A DNA stretch of 40,516 nucleotides, taken from assembly GCA_025355745.1 (NCBI GenBank), contig JANXZA010000205.1, positions 1 to 40,516 of the forward strand. The letters are read 5' to 3'. The notes under the pieces were generated by a model, which was given only the letters and a program-made list of their open reading frames with translations, was not told the DNA's origin and ran no database searches. Both the position numbers and the translations under genes were made by a program. This document shows positions 25,316 through 33,646 of this stretch, one piece after another. How positions within the stretch are numbered: the stretch's first letter is position 1; each line of letters opens with the position of its first letter. The DNA is from Rhizobacter sp. Lineage in GTDB: Bacteria; Pseudomonadota; Gammaproteobacteria; Burkholderiales; Burkholderiaceae_C.

Positions 25316-26440
25316 ATGACACATCCCCACTCGATCTCGGTCGCCATCATCGGCTGCGGCATCTTCGGCGCGATGGCCTCGCTGCGCCTGGCCGCGCGCG
25401 GTGCGCTGGTGACGGTGTACGAGCGCCAGGCAACACCGTTGCAAGGCGCGTCGTACAACAACCAGAACCGCTTGCACCTGGGCTTTCACTATCCACGCGA
25501 TGACGAAACGGCGCGCCAGAGCATTCGCGGCTTCGTGCGCTTTCGCGAGGAGTTCGCGCCCTGCATCCTGGGCGGGTTCCCGAACGCGTATTTCGTCGCC
25601 AGCGAGGGCTCACTCGTCACGGCGCAACAGTACCTCGACTTCTGCCAGCGCATGGGGCTGCGCCACGAGCGCATCGACCCGGCCACCTTCGACCCCGTGG
25701 TGCGCGACGTTGACCTTGGCGTGCTGTGCGACGAGGTCGTCTACGACAGCGCGGTGCTGAGCACGCTGGTGCTGCAACGCCTCACCGACGCTCACATCGA
25801 GCCCCACTTCAATGCCGACGTGCAGCGCATCGAGCGGCGCAGCGACGGCTTTCGCCTGCACGTGGCCGGGCAGCCGGCGCGCGACTTCGATGCGGTGGTC
25901 AACGCGACCTACGCCAACGTCAACGCATTCACCGAGCAACTCGGCCACGACGTGCCGGAGTACCAGTACGAATACACGATGGTGCCGATCGTCGAATGGG
26001 ACCATGCCGCCGTCGGCGTGTCCATCATGGACGGCCCGTTCATGACGGTCCTGCCGTTCGGCCAGACCGGGCGCTACCTGCTGTACCACGTGGCCCATTC
26101 GGTCGTCGCCGAACACATCGGGCGGCACATGCCGGCGAGCTGGGTCGACAAGGCCACGGCGCCGGCCCGGCGGGTCGATGGTCAGGCCCTGTTCGAACGC
26201 ATGCGCCAGGCCTGCAGCCAGTTCGTGCCGGCGCTCGCGTCGGTGCGCCTGGTCGGTTTCCTCGAGGGGCCGCGCATGGTGCTCGCGCACCGCCACCACA
26301 CCGATGCACGGCCCTCGATCGTGCGCTGCCACGAGCCCGGCTACGTGACTGCCTTCACCGGCAAGATCGACCACTGCATCTGGGTCGCCGACGACATCGC
26401 GACGCTGCTGCTCGACCGGCACACGGCCGACGTGCCATGA
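25316..26440 (+). CDS. FAD-dependent oxidoreductase, DAO family
   Basis: A 374-residue flavoprotein. The dinucleotide-binding motif is at the start: SVAIIGCGIFGAMASLRLA followed by the acid VYERQ. A second strand DAVVNATYANVNAF and the C-terminal YVTAFTGKIDHCIWVADDI fit the D-amino-acid/glycerol-3-phosphate oxidase-like DAO fold. The segment ASYNNQNRLHLGFHYPR resembles that of amine- or hydroxy-acid oxidoreductases found in surface-polymer loci. The substrate is unknown; oxidation of a sugar-linked alcohol or amine is inferred. The start at 25316 places the GxGxxG near residue 12; an ATG at 25295 is possible. The stop overlaps the first start codon of the tandem repeat (ATGA). Confidence 0.82.
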   Translation: MTHPHSISVAIIGCGIFGAMASLRLAARGALVTVYERQATPLQGASYNNQNRLHLGFHYPRDDETARQSIRGFVRFREEFAPCILGGFPNAYFVASEGSLVTAQQYLDFCQRMGLRHERIDPATFDPVVRDVDLGVLCDEVVYDSAVLSTLVLQRLTDAHIEPHFNADVQRIERRSDGFRLHVAGQPARDFDAVVNATYANVNAFTEQLGHDVPEYQYEYTMVPIVEWDHAAVGVSIMDGPFMTVLPFGQTGRYLLYHVAHSVVAEHIGRHMPASWVDKATAPARRVDGQALFERMRQACSQFVPALASVRLVGFLEGPRMVLAHRHHTDARPSIVRCHEPGYVTAFTGKIDHCIWVADDIATLLLDRHTADVP

Positions 26441-26496
26441 GCCGCACGGCCGACCGAAGGGCGAATACCGGAGTGCAACGCACGGAGGTTGCCTGA
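26437..26496 (+). CDS. Mini-ORF 1 inside the tandem repeat (19 residues)
   Basis: ATG at 26437 overlaps the oxidoreductase stop (ATGA), and the TGA at 26494-26496 shares its last base with the next ATG (TGATG). The peptide starts MSRTADRRANTGVQRT. Both junctions are of the kind used for coupled re-initiation. Whether a peptide is made or the frame merely carries ribosomes across the repeat is unknown. Confidence 0.3.
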   Translation: MSRTADRRANTGVQRTEVA

Positions 26497-26648
26497 TGAG
26501 CCCGCACGGCCGCCCGAAAGGCGAATACCGGAGTGCGCAGCACGGAGGTTGTCTGATGAGCCCGTCGGGTCGCCATGGGCTGCGCAGCGGTACTGTCGGA
26601 TCCCGGGGCGAATTCAGCGCAGTACCAGGCACAGAGGTGGCCGGATGA
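26496..26648 (+). CDS. Mini-ORF 2 spanning repeat units two and three (50 residues)
   Basis: It begins MSPHGRPKGEYRSAQHGGC and contains an internal Met at the third repeat unit, MSPSGRHGLRSG. GGAGGTT lies 7 bases before its ATG. Its stop (TGA, 26646-26648) overlaps the flippase ATG at 26645 by 4 bases. The phrase GEYRSAQH resembles a peptide phrase I recall from repetitive hypothetical proteins of Burkholderiales, but this was not checked. It may serve only to couple translation of the flippase. Confidence 0.35.
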   Translation: MSPHGRPKGEYRSAQHGGCLMSPSGRHGLRSGTVGSRGEFSAVPGTEVAG

Positions 26649-28216
26649 ACCCGCCGGCCGCGCCGGCAGGGCCCGGGCGCAGCCGATTGCCGGTGAACGC
26701 CGGCGCTGCGGTTTTCGCCACTGCGGCACAAACGCTGATCGGCATGGTGCTGTATGCCTACCTGATCCGCCATTTCGGTGCCGGGACGGTGGGAGTCTGG
26801 GTCTCGTTGATGGCCGCCGGCCTGCTTGCCTGCATGGCCGACCTCGGTCTGAATTTCGCGCTCGTGCGCGGTCTCGCGATGACCCAGCACAACACCGAAG
26901 GGCCATCGGCGCACGAGACGGTCGAGACGCTGGTCTGGGCGGTGGTGCTGTTGACGGGCGCCACCCTGTTCGCCGCCGATCTTGCGTTCCCGCTTTGGTC
27001 GGGCTGGCTGAACCTCAAGCCTGAAGTGCACGCCGACGCCGTGCGCTGGCTGCCGTTCATGCTGACCGGGTTGTGGCTGAACCGGATTGCCGACGCGCTT
27101 GGCGGCTGCCTGGACGGCCAGCAGCGCTTCGTCGAGCGCAGCATGGCCGGCACGGCTACCTTGCTGGCCGGCCTGGTGCTCAGCGTGTTGTGGGTCCCAC
27201 GCTGGGGCATGGACGGTCTGGCCGCCGCCTTCGTGGTGCAGAACGCGCTGCTGGCGAGCGCCAACTTCATGTTGCTGACCGCCGGCCTGCCTGGCCTGCG
27301 CTGGTTGCGCCCGCGCTGGCGCCTGGACGTGCTGCGCGACGGTGCACGCTACGGCCTGTCGATCCAGGCCCTGGTGCTTTGCTATCTGGTGCTCGAAAGC
27401 GGCATCAAGCTAACGCTGGCACGCAGCGGCAATCTGACGGCGGTGTCGTACTTCGACCTGAGCGTGCGCATCGCCAAAGGGATTCGCGGGCTGCTGGCGT
27501 CGGCGTTGCGCGTGCTGGTGCCGCGCCTGGCGCCCAGCGGCGGGTCGATCGACGGCTCGGCGCTGCGCTGGTCGCTCTACGCCCGCTCGTTCGACGCCCT
27601 GCTGGTGGTTGCGCTGCCGATCTTCGCCGGGCTGCTGGCGGCGAGCCATGGCATCGCCTGGCTGATGGTCGGGCGCAGCGACCCGGTCTTCATCGAGGCG
27701 CTGATGTTCGCTCTGCTGCCCTGGCTGGCCTACAGCCTGACCGACCCCGCGATCAACCTTTCGTTGGCCAGCGGCCGCATGGGTTGGCCGATGGGCGGTC
27801 ACCTCGTCACCCTGGTGCTGAGCGCTGTCCTGGCGTCATCGTGGGGGCCGACAACCTCATACAGGGGGTTGTACGCAGTCATGATGTTTGCCATGCTCGT
27901 CGGATGCCTCATCACTCTGGCCGGTGTCCATCGCAGCGAGCACATGCCCTGGCGGCTCGTCAAGCCGGGCATGACTTTGCTGGTGCTGTTGTGCGGCGTG
28001 CTCGCCGGGTTGCTGGGCGTGTTTGCGCCGCTGCTCCTGCCCTGGCTGCCGCCGATGCTGCGATGGAGCGCAGTGGCCGCCGTCTACCTCGGTTTTCTGG
28101 CGCTGCTGAGTCAGCACCCATCGGCACGGTGGCTGCTCGGCCTTCGACAGGCGGCTAGCCCGGCACTGCAAATCGCACCCCAAGACTATCAACCAACACG
28201 GAGGAAGGGCTCATGA
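26645..28216 (+). CDS. Lipopolysaccharide/exopolysaccharide flippase (Wzx, MATE/MOP superfamily)
   Basis: A 523-residue integral membrane protein with about twelve to fourteen hydrophobic segments spread over the chain. The start region NAGAAVFATAAQTLIGMVLY and the following FGAGTVGVWVSLMA are typical of Wzx-like polysaccharide flippases, which move lipid-linked repeat units to the periplasmic side. The charged loops are short, and a basic tail ends the protein. The start at 26645 overlaps the mini-ORF stop; an in-frame upstream extension would translate the repeats and is rejected. The stop overlaps the next start by 4 bases (ATGA). With the WcaJ-like and Wzy-like proteins it completes a Wzx/Wzy pathway. 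Confidence 0.85.
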   Translation: MNPPAAPAGPGRSRLPVNAGAAVFATAAQTLIGMVLYAYLIRHFGAGTVGVWVSLMAAGLLACMADLGLNFALVRGLAMTQHNTEGPSAHETVETLVWAVVLLTGATLFAADLAFPLWSGWLNLKPEVHADAVRWLPFMLTGLWLNRIADALGGCLDGQQRFVERSMAGTATLLAGLVLSVLWVPRWGMDGLAAAFVVQNALLASANFMLLTAGLPGLRWLRPRWRLDVLRDGARYGLSIQALVLCYLVLESGIKLTLARSGNLTAVSYFDLSVRIAKGIRGLLASALRVLVPRLAPSGGSIDGSALRWSLYARSFDALLVVALPIFAGLLAASHGIAWLMVGRSDPVFIEALMFALLPWLAYSLTDPAINLSLASGRMGWPMGGHLVTLVLSAVLASSWGPTTSYRGLYAVMMFAMLVGCLITLAGVHRSEHMPWRLVKPGMTLLVLLCGVLAGLLGVFAPLLLPWLPPMLRWSAVAAVYLGFLALLSQHPSARWLLGLRQAASPALQIAPQDYQPTRRKGS

Positions 28217-29229
28217 AATCGCACACCATACTCGTCACCGGAGCCGCCGGATTCATCGGCTCGGGAATGGTGCAACGTCTGCTGGAATGCAGCGACGACG
28301 GCAACACCCGCGTGATCATGCTGCACCACCAGTCGAACCCCTTGCGCGCCCCCAGGCAGCGCAACGCGATCGCCGTGCGCGGCAGCCTGAACGACTACAA
28401 CTTCGTATCCGACCTGATCAGCCGCTACGAGGTCAACACGATCTATCACTTCGCCTCGAACTCGATCGTGCGCAAGTGCGCCAACGACCCGATGAACGCT
28501 TATTTCACCAACGTGATGGGCACGGTGACGTTGCTCGAGGCGGTGCGCAACGCGGGCATCAACACGATCGAGCGCATCCTCATGTTCACGTCCGACAAGG
28601 TTTATGGGCATGCCGCGCCGCCCTATAACGAGAACACCGCGTTCATCCCGAAGTACACCTACGAGGCGACCAAGGCCTGCCAGGACATCGCGGCGCAGAA
28701 CTACCTTCACAACTACGCGCTGCCGATCAACATCATCCGGTCGTCCAACGTCTACGGGCCGGGCGACCCGAACCTCACGCGCATCATTCCGAATGCCATC
28801 CGCTCGATTCACCGCAGCCAGCAACCCATCATCTTCACCGGCGTCAAAGACTACGTGCGCGAGTTCGTGTACATCGACGACGTGGTCGACGCGATGCTCC
28901 TCATCAACCGCAAGGCCGGCCACGGCGAGGCCTACTGCATCGGCGGCACCGACACCATTTCGATCGAAGGCCTGGTGCAGAAGATCTGCAAGCTGATGAA
29001 TTACCAGGACGGCATCTCGATCGTCGACAAGCCAGGCAACTTCCAGGAAATTCGCGAGCAGTCGATCGACAGCACCAAGCTCAAGCAACTCGGCTGGACC
29101 CAGCGCATCAGTCTCGATGAAGGTCTGGCGCGATGCATCCGCTCGGCCGACTACGGCAGCACGGCAGACAGCGCGGCCAGACCGCGTCTCGCGAAGCGGC
29201 CGGAGCCGCTGGTCTCACTCGAGAGCTAG
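28213..29229 (+). CDS. NAD-dependent sugar epimerase/dehydratase (extended SDR)
   Basis: A 338-residue extended SDR. The NAD motif is ILVTGAAGFIGSGMVQRL (Gly10, Gly13, Gly16). The active-site strand reads MFTSDKVYG, where Ser/Thr-Asp-Lys is characteristic of 4,6-dehydratases such as CDP-glucose dehydratase, and the YxxxK is KYTYEATKAC. Further blocks are RSSNVYGPGDPNLTRIIPNA and VREFVYIDDVVDAMLL. It probably produces a 4-keto-6-deoxy or epimerised sugar nucleotide. The C-terminal 30 residues (SAARPRLAKRPEP) look like a loose extension. It overlaps the flippase end by 4 bases; the exact sugar cannot be told. Confidence 0.85.
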   Translation: MKSHTILVTGAAGFIGSGMVQRLLECSDDGNTRVIMLHHQSNPLRAPRQRNAIAVRGSLNDYNFVSDLISRYEVNTIYHFASNSIVRKCANDPMNAYFTNVMGTVTLLEAVRNAGINTIERILMFTSDKVYGHAAPPYNENTAFIPKYTYEATKACQDIAAQNYLHNYALPINIIRSSNVYGPGDPNLTRIIPNAIRSIHRSQQPIIFTGVKDYVREFVYIDDVVDAMLLINRKAGHGEAYCIGGTDTISIEGLVQKICKLMNYQDGISIVDKPGNFQEIREQSIDSTKLKQLGWTQRISLDEGLARCIRSADYGSTADSAARPRLAKRPEPLVSLES

Positions 29230-29233
29230 CGGC

Positions 29234-30217
29234 GTGAGCCGCAGGATCGTCGTCACCGGAGGTTCCGGCTTCATCGGCACCAACTTCATCGAGTTGCTGA
29301 GTCGAACCGGGCACGAGGTGTTCAACCTCGATCTCAAGCCGCCGGCGGCGGTGACCGAGCATGTGCGCTGGCGGCAAGTCGACATCCGCGACCGCGCGGC
29401 GCTGCTGGCCCTGCTGGGCGAACTCGCACCCGAGATCGTCGTCCACCTGGCGGCGCGCACCGACCTCAACGGCGGCAGCATGACCGACTACGACGCCAAC
29501 ACCGCCGGAGTGCGCAACCTCATCGACGCGGCCGCTGCGGCCTCGGTCAAGCGGGTGCTGTTTGCATCGTCGCGGCTGGTCTGCCGCATCGGTTATCAGC
29601 CGCAGTCAGCGCTCGACTTCTGCCCGACCACACCCTATGGCCAGAGCAAGGTGTTGGGCGAGCAACTGGTGCGCGCTGCAGTCGATGCGCCGTTCGAATG
29701 GGCCATCGTGCGGCCCACCTCGATCTGGGGGCCCTGGTTCCACATCCCCTACCGCAACTTTTTCGATGCGATCCGTGACGGGCGCTACCTTCATCCACGC
29801 GGCGTGCGCGTGCGCAAGTCGTTCGGCTATGTCGGCAACACGGTGCATCAGCTCCTGCAGTTGACTCAGGCGCCGCGCGAGGCCGTGCATGGCCAGATGT
29901 TCTATCTGGCCGACTATGAGCCGATCGAGGTGCTCGACTGGGGCCAGCGCGTGCAGGCCGCATTCGGCGCCGCGCCGATCCGCCAGGTGCCAATGTCGGC
30001 GCTGCGTCTGGTGGCTGGTGCTGGCGACGGCCTGTCCTGGCTCGGCTGGAAGAACGTGCCGCTCACCAACTTCCGGCTCGACAACCTGGTGACCGAAATG
30101 CTGCACGACACGGGTTCGCTGCGCGAGGTCTGCGGCGCATTGCCGTTCAATGTCGACGAAGGCGTGCAACGCACCGTGGGCTGGATGCGTGCCGACCGAC
30201 AACGCGCGGCCGCCTGA
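29234..30217 (+). CDS. NAD-dependent epimerase/dehydratase (second of a pair)
   Basis: A 327-residue extended SDR beginning with GTG: SRRIVVTGGSGFIGTNFIEL (GxxGxxG). The catalytic region reads VLFASSRLVCRIGYQP, and YxxxK is TPYGQSKVLGEQL; then come VRPTSIWGPWFHIPY and VRKSFGYVGNTVHQL. The start at 29234, with GAGAG upstream and just after the previous stop, is preferred; an ATG at 29117 lies inside the previous gene and would add 39 residues without family match. Relatives act on UDP- or GDP-sugars. Paired with the gene before it, it may complete a two-step sugar-nucleotide conversion; that is inference. Confidence 0.83.
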   Translation: MSRRIVVTGGSGFIGTNFIELLSRTGHEVFNLDLKPPAAVTEHVRWRQVDIRDRAALLALLGELAPEIVVHLAARTDLNGGSMTDYDANTAGVRNLIDAAAAASVKRVLFASSRLVCRIGYQPQSALDFCPTTPYGQSKVLGEQLVRAAVDAPFEWAIVRPTSIWGPWFHIPYRNFFDAIRDGRYLHPRGVRVRKSFGYVGNTVHQLLQLTQAPREAVHGQMFYLADYEPIEVLDWGQRVQAAFGAAPIRQVPMSALRLVAGAGDGLSWLGWKNVPLTNFRLDNLVTEMLHDTGSLREVCGALPFNVDEGVQRTVGWMRADRQRAAA

Positions 30218-30234
30218 CGGCGCCCGGCCGGCGC

Positions 30235-31467
30235 ATGCGCATCCTCCTGCATTCGCCCTACTACGCACCGGAGCTGATCTCGATCGGCAAGTACAACGCC
30301 GTGATGATGCAGTGGCTGGCGCAGCGCGGGCATGAAGTGCGGGTCGTGACGGCCGCGCCGCACTACCCCGGCTGGCGCGTCAGCCAAGGCTACAGCGCCG
30401 CGCGCTATTCGCGCGAAACCTTGCAGGGTGTGGCCGTCTGGCGCTGCCCGGCCTGGATTCCCGGGCGGCCCGGCGGCGCGGCGCGCACGCTCTACGCTCT
30501 CAGCCACGCGCTGTCCAGCCTGCCGGTGCTGCTGTGGCAGGCACTGTGGCGACCACACATCGTGATCGCCGTGGAGCCGCCGTTGCTGTCGTTCCTGCCG
30601 GCCTTGATCGCCGCCCGGGCCTGCGGCGCCCGAACCTGGCTGCATGTGCAAGACCTCGAAGTCGATGCGGCGTTCGACCTGGGAATCCTGGGCGGCGCGC
30701 GTGCGCGCGGCTCGGCGTTGCGGCTCGAAGCCGCGTTGCTGCGCCGCGCTGATGGTGTGTCCACAATCTCCGCCGCCATGGGTGCGCGCCTGCGCGGCAA
30801 GGGCCTGCCGCCCGAGCGGGTGCTGTTCTTCCCGAACTGGGCCGACGAGCTTCCGGTCGACCCGCCGGGGGTCGACTTCCGACAGATGCTGGGCATTCCC
30901 GCCGGGCATCGCATCGCAATGTACGCCGGCAACATGGCGGGCAAGCAGGGCCTGGAGACCGTGGTCGAAGCGGCCAGACTGTTGCAGCACCGGTCGGACA
31001 TCTGGTTTGTGCTGGTGGGCGACGGACCGGCGCGCCTGACCTTGCAGACGGTGGCGCAAGGCCTGGCGCAAGTGCACTTCCTGCCGCTGCAACCCCTGTC
31101 ACATCTGGGCGCCCTGCTGCGTGCCGCCGATGTCCATCTGCTGCCGCAGCGCGCCGCCGCCGCCGATCTGGTGATGCCCTCCAAGCTCGGCGGGATGTTC
31201 GCCAGTGCGCGGGCCACCGTCGCCGGGGCGCAGCCGGCCACCGAGGTGGCGGCGGTGCTGAAGGACAAGGGCCTGGTGGTTCCCCCTGAAGACGCACCGG
31301 CCTTTGCCGCAGCCATCGAATCCTTGTGCGACGACCCGCAACGCGCCGCACAGATGGGCGCCAACGCCCAGGCGTGGGTGCGCAGCGAGCTGGCGCGAGA
31401 CGCGGTGTTGGGGCGTTTCGAGGCAGCGCTCGAACGCCTGTGTCAGCCGGTCAGCAGATCGGCGTAG
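30235..31467 (+). CDS. Glycosyltransferase family 4 (WcaI/WbuB-like)
   Basis: A 410-residue GT-B enzyme. The N-terminal domain begins MRILLHSPYYAPELISIGKY and has HEVRVVTAAPHYPGWRVSQGY, close to WcaI, a colanic-acid fucosyltransferase-like protein. The C-terminal domain carries IAMYAGNMAGKQGLETVVEA and WFVLVGDGPARLTLQTVA, with the nucleotide-sugar region VMPSKLGGMFASARATVAGA in place of a typical E-x7-E. Since gmd and fcl are in the locus, transfer of fucose is possible but not proven. It is the last gene of the rightward operon and overlaps the leftward PIG-L gene by 25 bases. Confidence 0.88.
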   Translation: MRILLHSPYYAPELISIGKYNAVMMQWLAQRGHEVRVVTAAPHYPGWRVSQGYSAARYSRETLQGVAVWRCPAWIPGRPGGAARTLYALSHALSSLPVLLWQALWRPHIVIAVEPPLLSFLPALIAARACGARTWLHVQDLEVDAAFDLGILGGARARGSALRLEAALLRRADGVSTISAAMGARLRGKGLPPERVLFFPNWADELPVDPPGVDFRQMLGIPAGHRIAMYAGNMAGKQGLETVVEAARLLQHRSDIWFVLVGDGPARLTLQTVAQGLAQVHFLPLQPLSHLGALLRAADVHLLPQRAAAADLVMPSKLGGMFASARATVAGAQPATEVAAVLKDKGLVVPPEDAPAFAAAIESLCDDPQRAAQMGANAQAWVRSELARDAVLGRFEAALERLCQPVSRSA

Positions 31468-32261
31468 CGTTCTGGCGCCAGGTCGATGAACGCCTCGGCG
31501 TGGCCAGCACGCCCCGGCAGCAGGATCCCGCGGTAGACGTTGAGGCCCGTGATATGGCGCGCATAGTCGATATCGCGCATTTGCGACGCGTGCAGGCCGA
31601 GCAGTCGCGCTTTGGCGTCGAGCACGCTGCTGATGTCCATCACGGCGTTGGCCAGCACGGGTGTCCATACCTCATAGCCGCGCAACCGCATCGCGATACG
31701 AGGGTCGGCACGACGCAGCGCGGCCAGTGCGAGCCGGTTGGCAGCACGGTGGTCCGGGTGTGCGTCCAGCGGCGAGGGCAGGTACACGATGGAAGGTTGC
31801 CAGGCCATGATGATGTCGGCCAGCTGCTGCACGGCCTGGCCATTGGCATGGGCCGCCAGCCGGCCGTCCGGCAGGTCGAGGAAGTCGACCCGCTCGGCAC
31901 CCGCCGCCGCACACCACGCCCGGGCCTCCAGGCGACGCTCGCCACGCAGCGCTTGACGCAGGCGGGTGGCTTCGGTCGAGCTGATGGTGGGGTCGGCGAG
32001 CCGGGCATCGCCTTCGGCACCATCGGTCAGATAAGTCACGGCCAGCGGGCTGCCGAGCTGGCGGTGGCGCAAGACGGCGCCTCCGCAGCCAATCGCTTCA
32101 TCGTCCATGTGCGGCGCGAGCACGAGTACGCGGTCGCTGGCGCCGGGCTCGAGCAATCGCGGGTAGCTGAAGTCGTCACGCAGCCGGCGCGCCACCATGA
32201 ACAGCGGATGGGCCCGACGCTTCAGCAACCGGATCGCTGCGGAGCGGATCAATCTCAGCAC
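31443..32261 (-). CDS. PIG-L family deacetylase
   Basis: A 272-residue LmbE/PIG-L fold protein. The metal motif is APHMDDEAIGCGG (residues 49-61), with Met in place of the common Pro of HPDDE, and the second metal motif is HPDH (168-171). VTYLTDGAEGDARLAD fits the family. These zinc enzymes remove N-acetyl groups from sugars such as GlcNAc, freeing an amine. Its start overlaps the end of the upstream GT4 gene by 7 bases, so the pair is translated together. A substrate in the locus polymer or its precursor is likely. It converges with, and overlaps, the rightward GT4. Confidence 0.87.
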   Translation of the reverse strand: MLRLIRSAAIRLLKRRAHPLFMVARRLRDDFSYPRLLEPGASDRVLVLAPHMDDEAIGCGGAVLRHRQLGSPLAVTYLTDGAEGDARLADPTISSTEATRLRQALRGERRLEARAWCAAAGAERVDFLDLPDGRLAAHANGQAVQQLADIIMAWQPSIVYLPSPLDAHPDHRAANRLALAALRRADPRIAMRLRGYEVWTPVLANAVMDISSVLDAKARLLGLHASQMRDIDYARHITGLNVYRGILLPGRAGHAEAFIDLAPERYADLLTG

Positions 32262-33508
32262 CGCAGTCCGCCCTCGGCGTGGGTCGCCGCACGCGCCAGC
32301 ACCCGGCTGTACACAGCGAGTAGTTCGCGTGCATGCGCCGTCGGGGTGGGCGGGTCGGCCCAGAAGCGTTGCGAGGCCGCAAGACCCAGCCGACGCGCGA
32401 GGTCGGTGTCATCGGCCAGGCGGCGGATCGCCGCTGTCAGTTGCTCGACGCTGCCCGCCCGAAACAGCAGGCCACTGCACTCTGGCTTCACGTTTTCGGT
32501 GCCGCCGCAGGCGTCGGAGACGATGGCCGGAACGCCTTGCGCGGCGGCCTCGCAAATGACCAGGCCCTGGGTTTCGTAGCCCAGCGTTGGCATCACCAGC
32601 GCCCGTGCCGAGCGCATCGCCGCAGTGACCCCGTCACGCCCGAGCTGGCCGAGGAATCGCGCGCGCGGGTACGCTCGCTCGAGCGCCGCGCGATCGGGGC
32701 CATCACCCACCGCAACCGCCAACACACCGGCACGATCGCAGGCCTCGAGAAACAGTTCCCAGCCCTTCAGCGCGAACATCCGCCCGACCATCACGAAGCT
32801 GCGCGATGCGCCCGGATCGGCCGGAAGTGGCCGCGCGCCGACATCTACCGGATTGCGCACCTTGGCGTAGCGGCTGTCGATCGGCAGGTGCTGAGCGTTC
32901 ACCCTTTCGCTGAAACCGGACACCGTGACGAACTGGTCGACGTGACCCGGCAACCGGCCAATGTGTTGCTGCACTGCGTGACGCGCCACGCGGTACAGCT
33001 TGTGCGTGTAGGAACGTGCGTCGCAGTGGCTCGCGACGCAGGCGACCGACATCGGCCGAAGCTGGCAGTTTTGTCGGCTCTGCGCGTTGAACAGCATGCC
33101 GTTGGGGCAGACCGAGAAGTAGTCATGCAAGGTGCAGACGACCTGGAACCCGGCCTCGCTCGCGGCCCGGAACACGCTGCTGGACAGGGCCTTCGTCCAA
33201 CTGTGCACATGCACGATCGTGGCCGCTGGATCGAGGGCGCTCAAGAGCTTGTGCAAACCCGCGGCGGCCAGCGGGTTCCACAGCCCCTGGGCCGCTGCGC
33301 GCAAGCGATTCGGGTCACTGGCAAGGTCCATTTGTCCGGTGCAGACGACGGCATACGGACGCGCGAGCGCATCGTCGGCGCGCTGCCGATCAGCGACGAA
33401 GAGTGACACGTCGACCCCGAGGCGCGCGAGCGCGTCGGCGCTCGACAGGGCCACGATGTCGGCGCCGCCATCGGGGTAGAGGTGGTCATTAACGACAACG
33501 ACGTTCAT
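32255..33508 (-). CDS. Glycosyltransferase family 4
   Basis: A 417-residue GT-B transferase. It starts MNVVVVNDHLYPDGGADIVA, a GT4 acceptor-side motif, and has VCTLHDYFSVCPNGMLF with several cysteines (NCQLRPMSVACVASHCDAR), as in transferases with a cysteine cluster. The donor side shows FVMVGRMFALKGWELFLEA, AVGDGPDRAALERA and PTLGYETQGLVICEAAAQG with the E-x7-E pattern. The start at 33508 is chosen because the Rossmann strand begins there. It is coupled to the PIG-L deacetylase gene by a 7-base overlap and lies 138 bases downstream of the secreted propeller gene. Confidence 0.87.
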   Translation of the reverse strand: MNVVVVNDHLYPDGGADIVALSSADALARLGVDVSLFVADRQRADDALARPYAVVCTGQMDLASDPNRLRAAAQGLWNPLAAAGLHKLLSALDPAATIVHVHSWTKALSSSVFRAASEAGFQVVCTLHDYFSVCPNGMLFNAQSRQNCQLRPMSVACVASHCDARSYTHKLYRVARHAVQQHIGRLPGHVDQFVTVSGFSERVNAQHLPIDSRYAKVRNPVDVGARPLPADPGASRSFVMVGRMFALKGWELFLEACDRAGVLAVAVGDGPDRAALERAYPRARFLGQLGRDGVTAAMRSARALVMPTLGYETQGLVICEAAAQGVPAIVSDACGGTENVKPECSGLLFRAGSVEQLTAAIRRLADDTDLARRLGLAASQRFWADPPTPTAHARELLAVYSRVLARAATHAEGGLRC

Positions 33509-33646
33509 CGAACGATGCCCCGACACAGCTCGGGCGGTTGCGGACGCAGCCTCATGAGGCAAGCGACAGGGTGGCGCGCGACGCTGTCACGCCGGCGACG
33601 CGGACCGGGTTCGGGCATGATCGGCCGGGCCGGGTGCGCCTGCTCA

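Larger units (their letters stand above)
26437..26648 (+). repeat. Tandem repeat of about 60 bases, each unit with a ribosome-binding site and ATG
   Basis: Two units, 26437-26495 (59 bases) and 26496-26555 (60 bases), agree at nearly all positions; both contain GGCGAATACCGGAGTGC and end CACGGAGGTTG(C/T)CTG before an ATG. A third, diverged unit runs from 26556 to the flippase start, ending with the related CACAGAGGTGGCCGG before ATGAAC. Each unit therefore supplies a Shine-Dalgarno-like GGAGG or GAGG about 7 bases before an ATG. The repeats separate the FAD-oxidoreductase stop from the flippase start. They have the look of a mobile or slippage-generated intergenic element; copies elsewhere in the genome cannot be checked here. 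Confidence 0.75.

Noticed and set aside
26489..26644. In-frame upstream extension of the flippase through the tandem repeat
   Set aside because: The extension translates the repeat in a Pro/Arg-rich frame; the ATG at 26645 has its own ribosome-binding site and coupled stop.
26437..26648. CRISPR array
   Set aside because: The units are joined directly with no unique spacers, and the third is diverged; they include start codons and ribosome-binding sites.
29117..29233. Earlier ATG for the second epimerase
   Set aside because: It lies within the first epimerase gene and the extra residues do not match the family, whose N terminus begins at the GTG at 29234.
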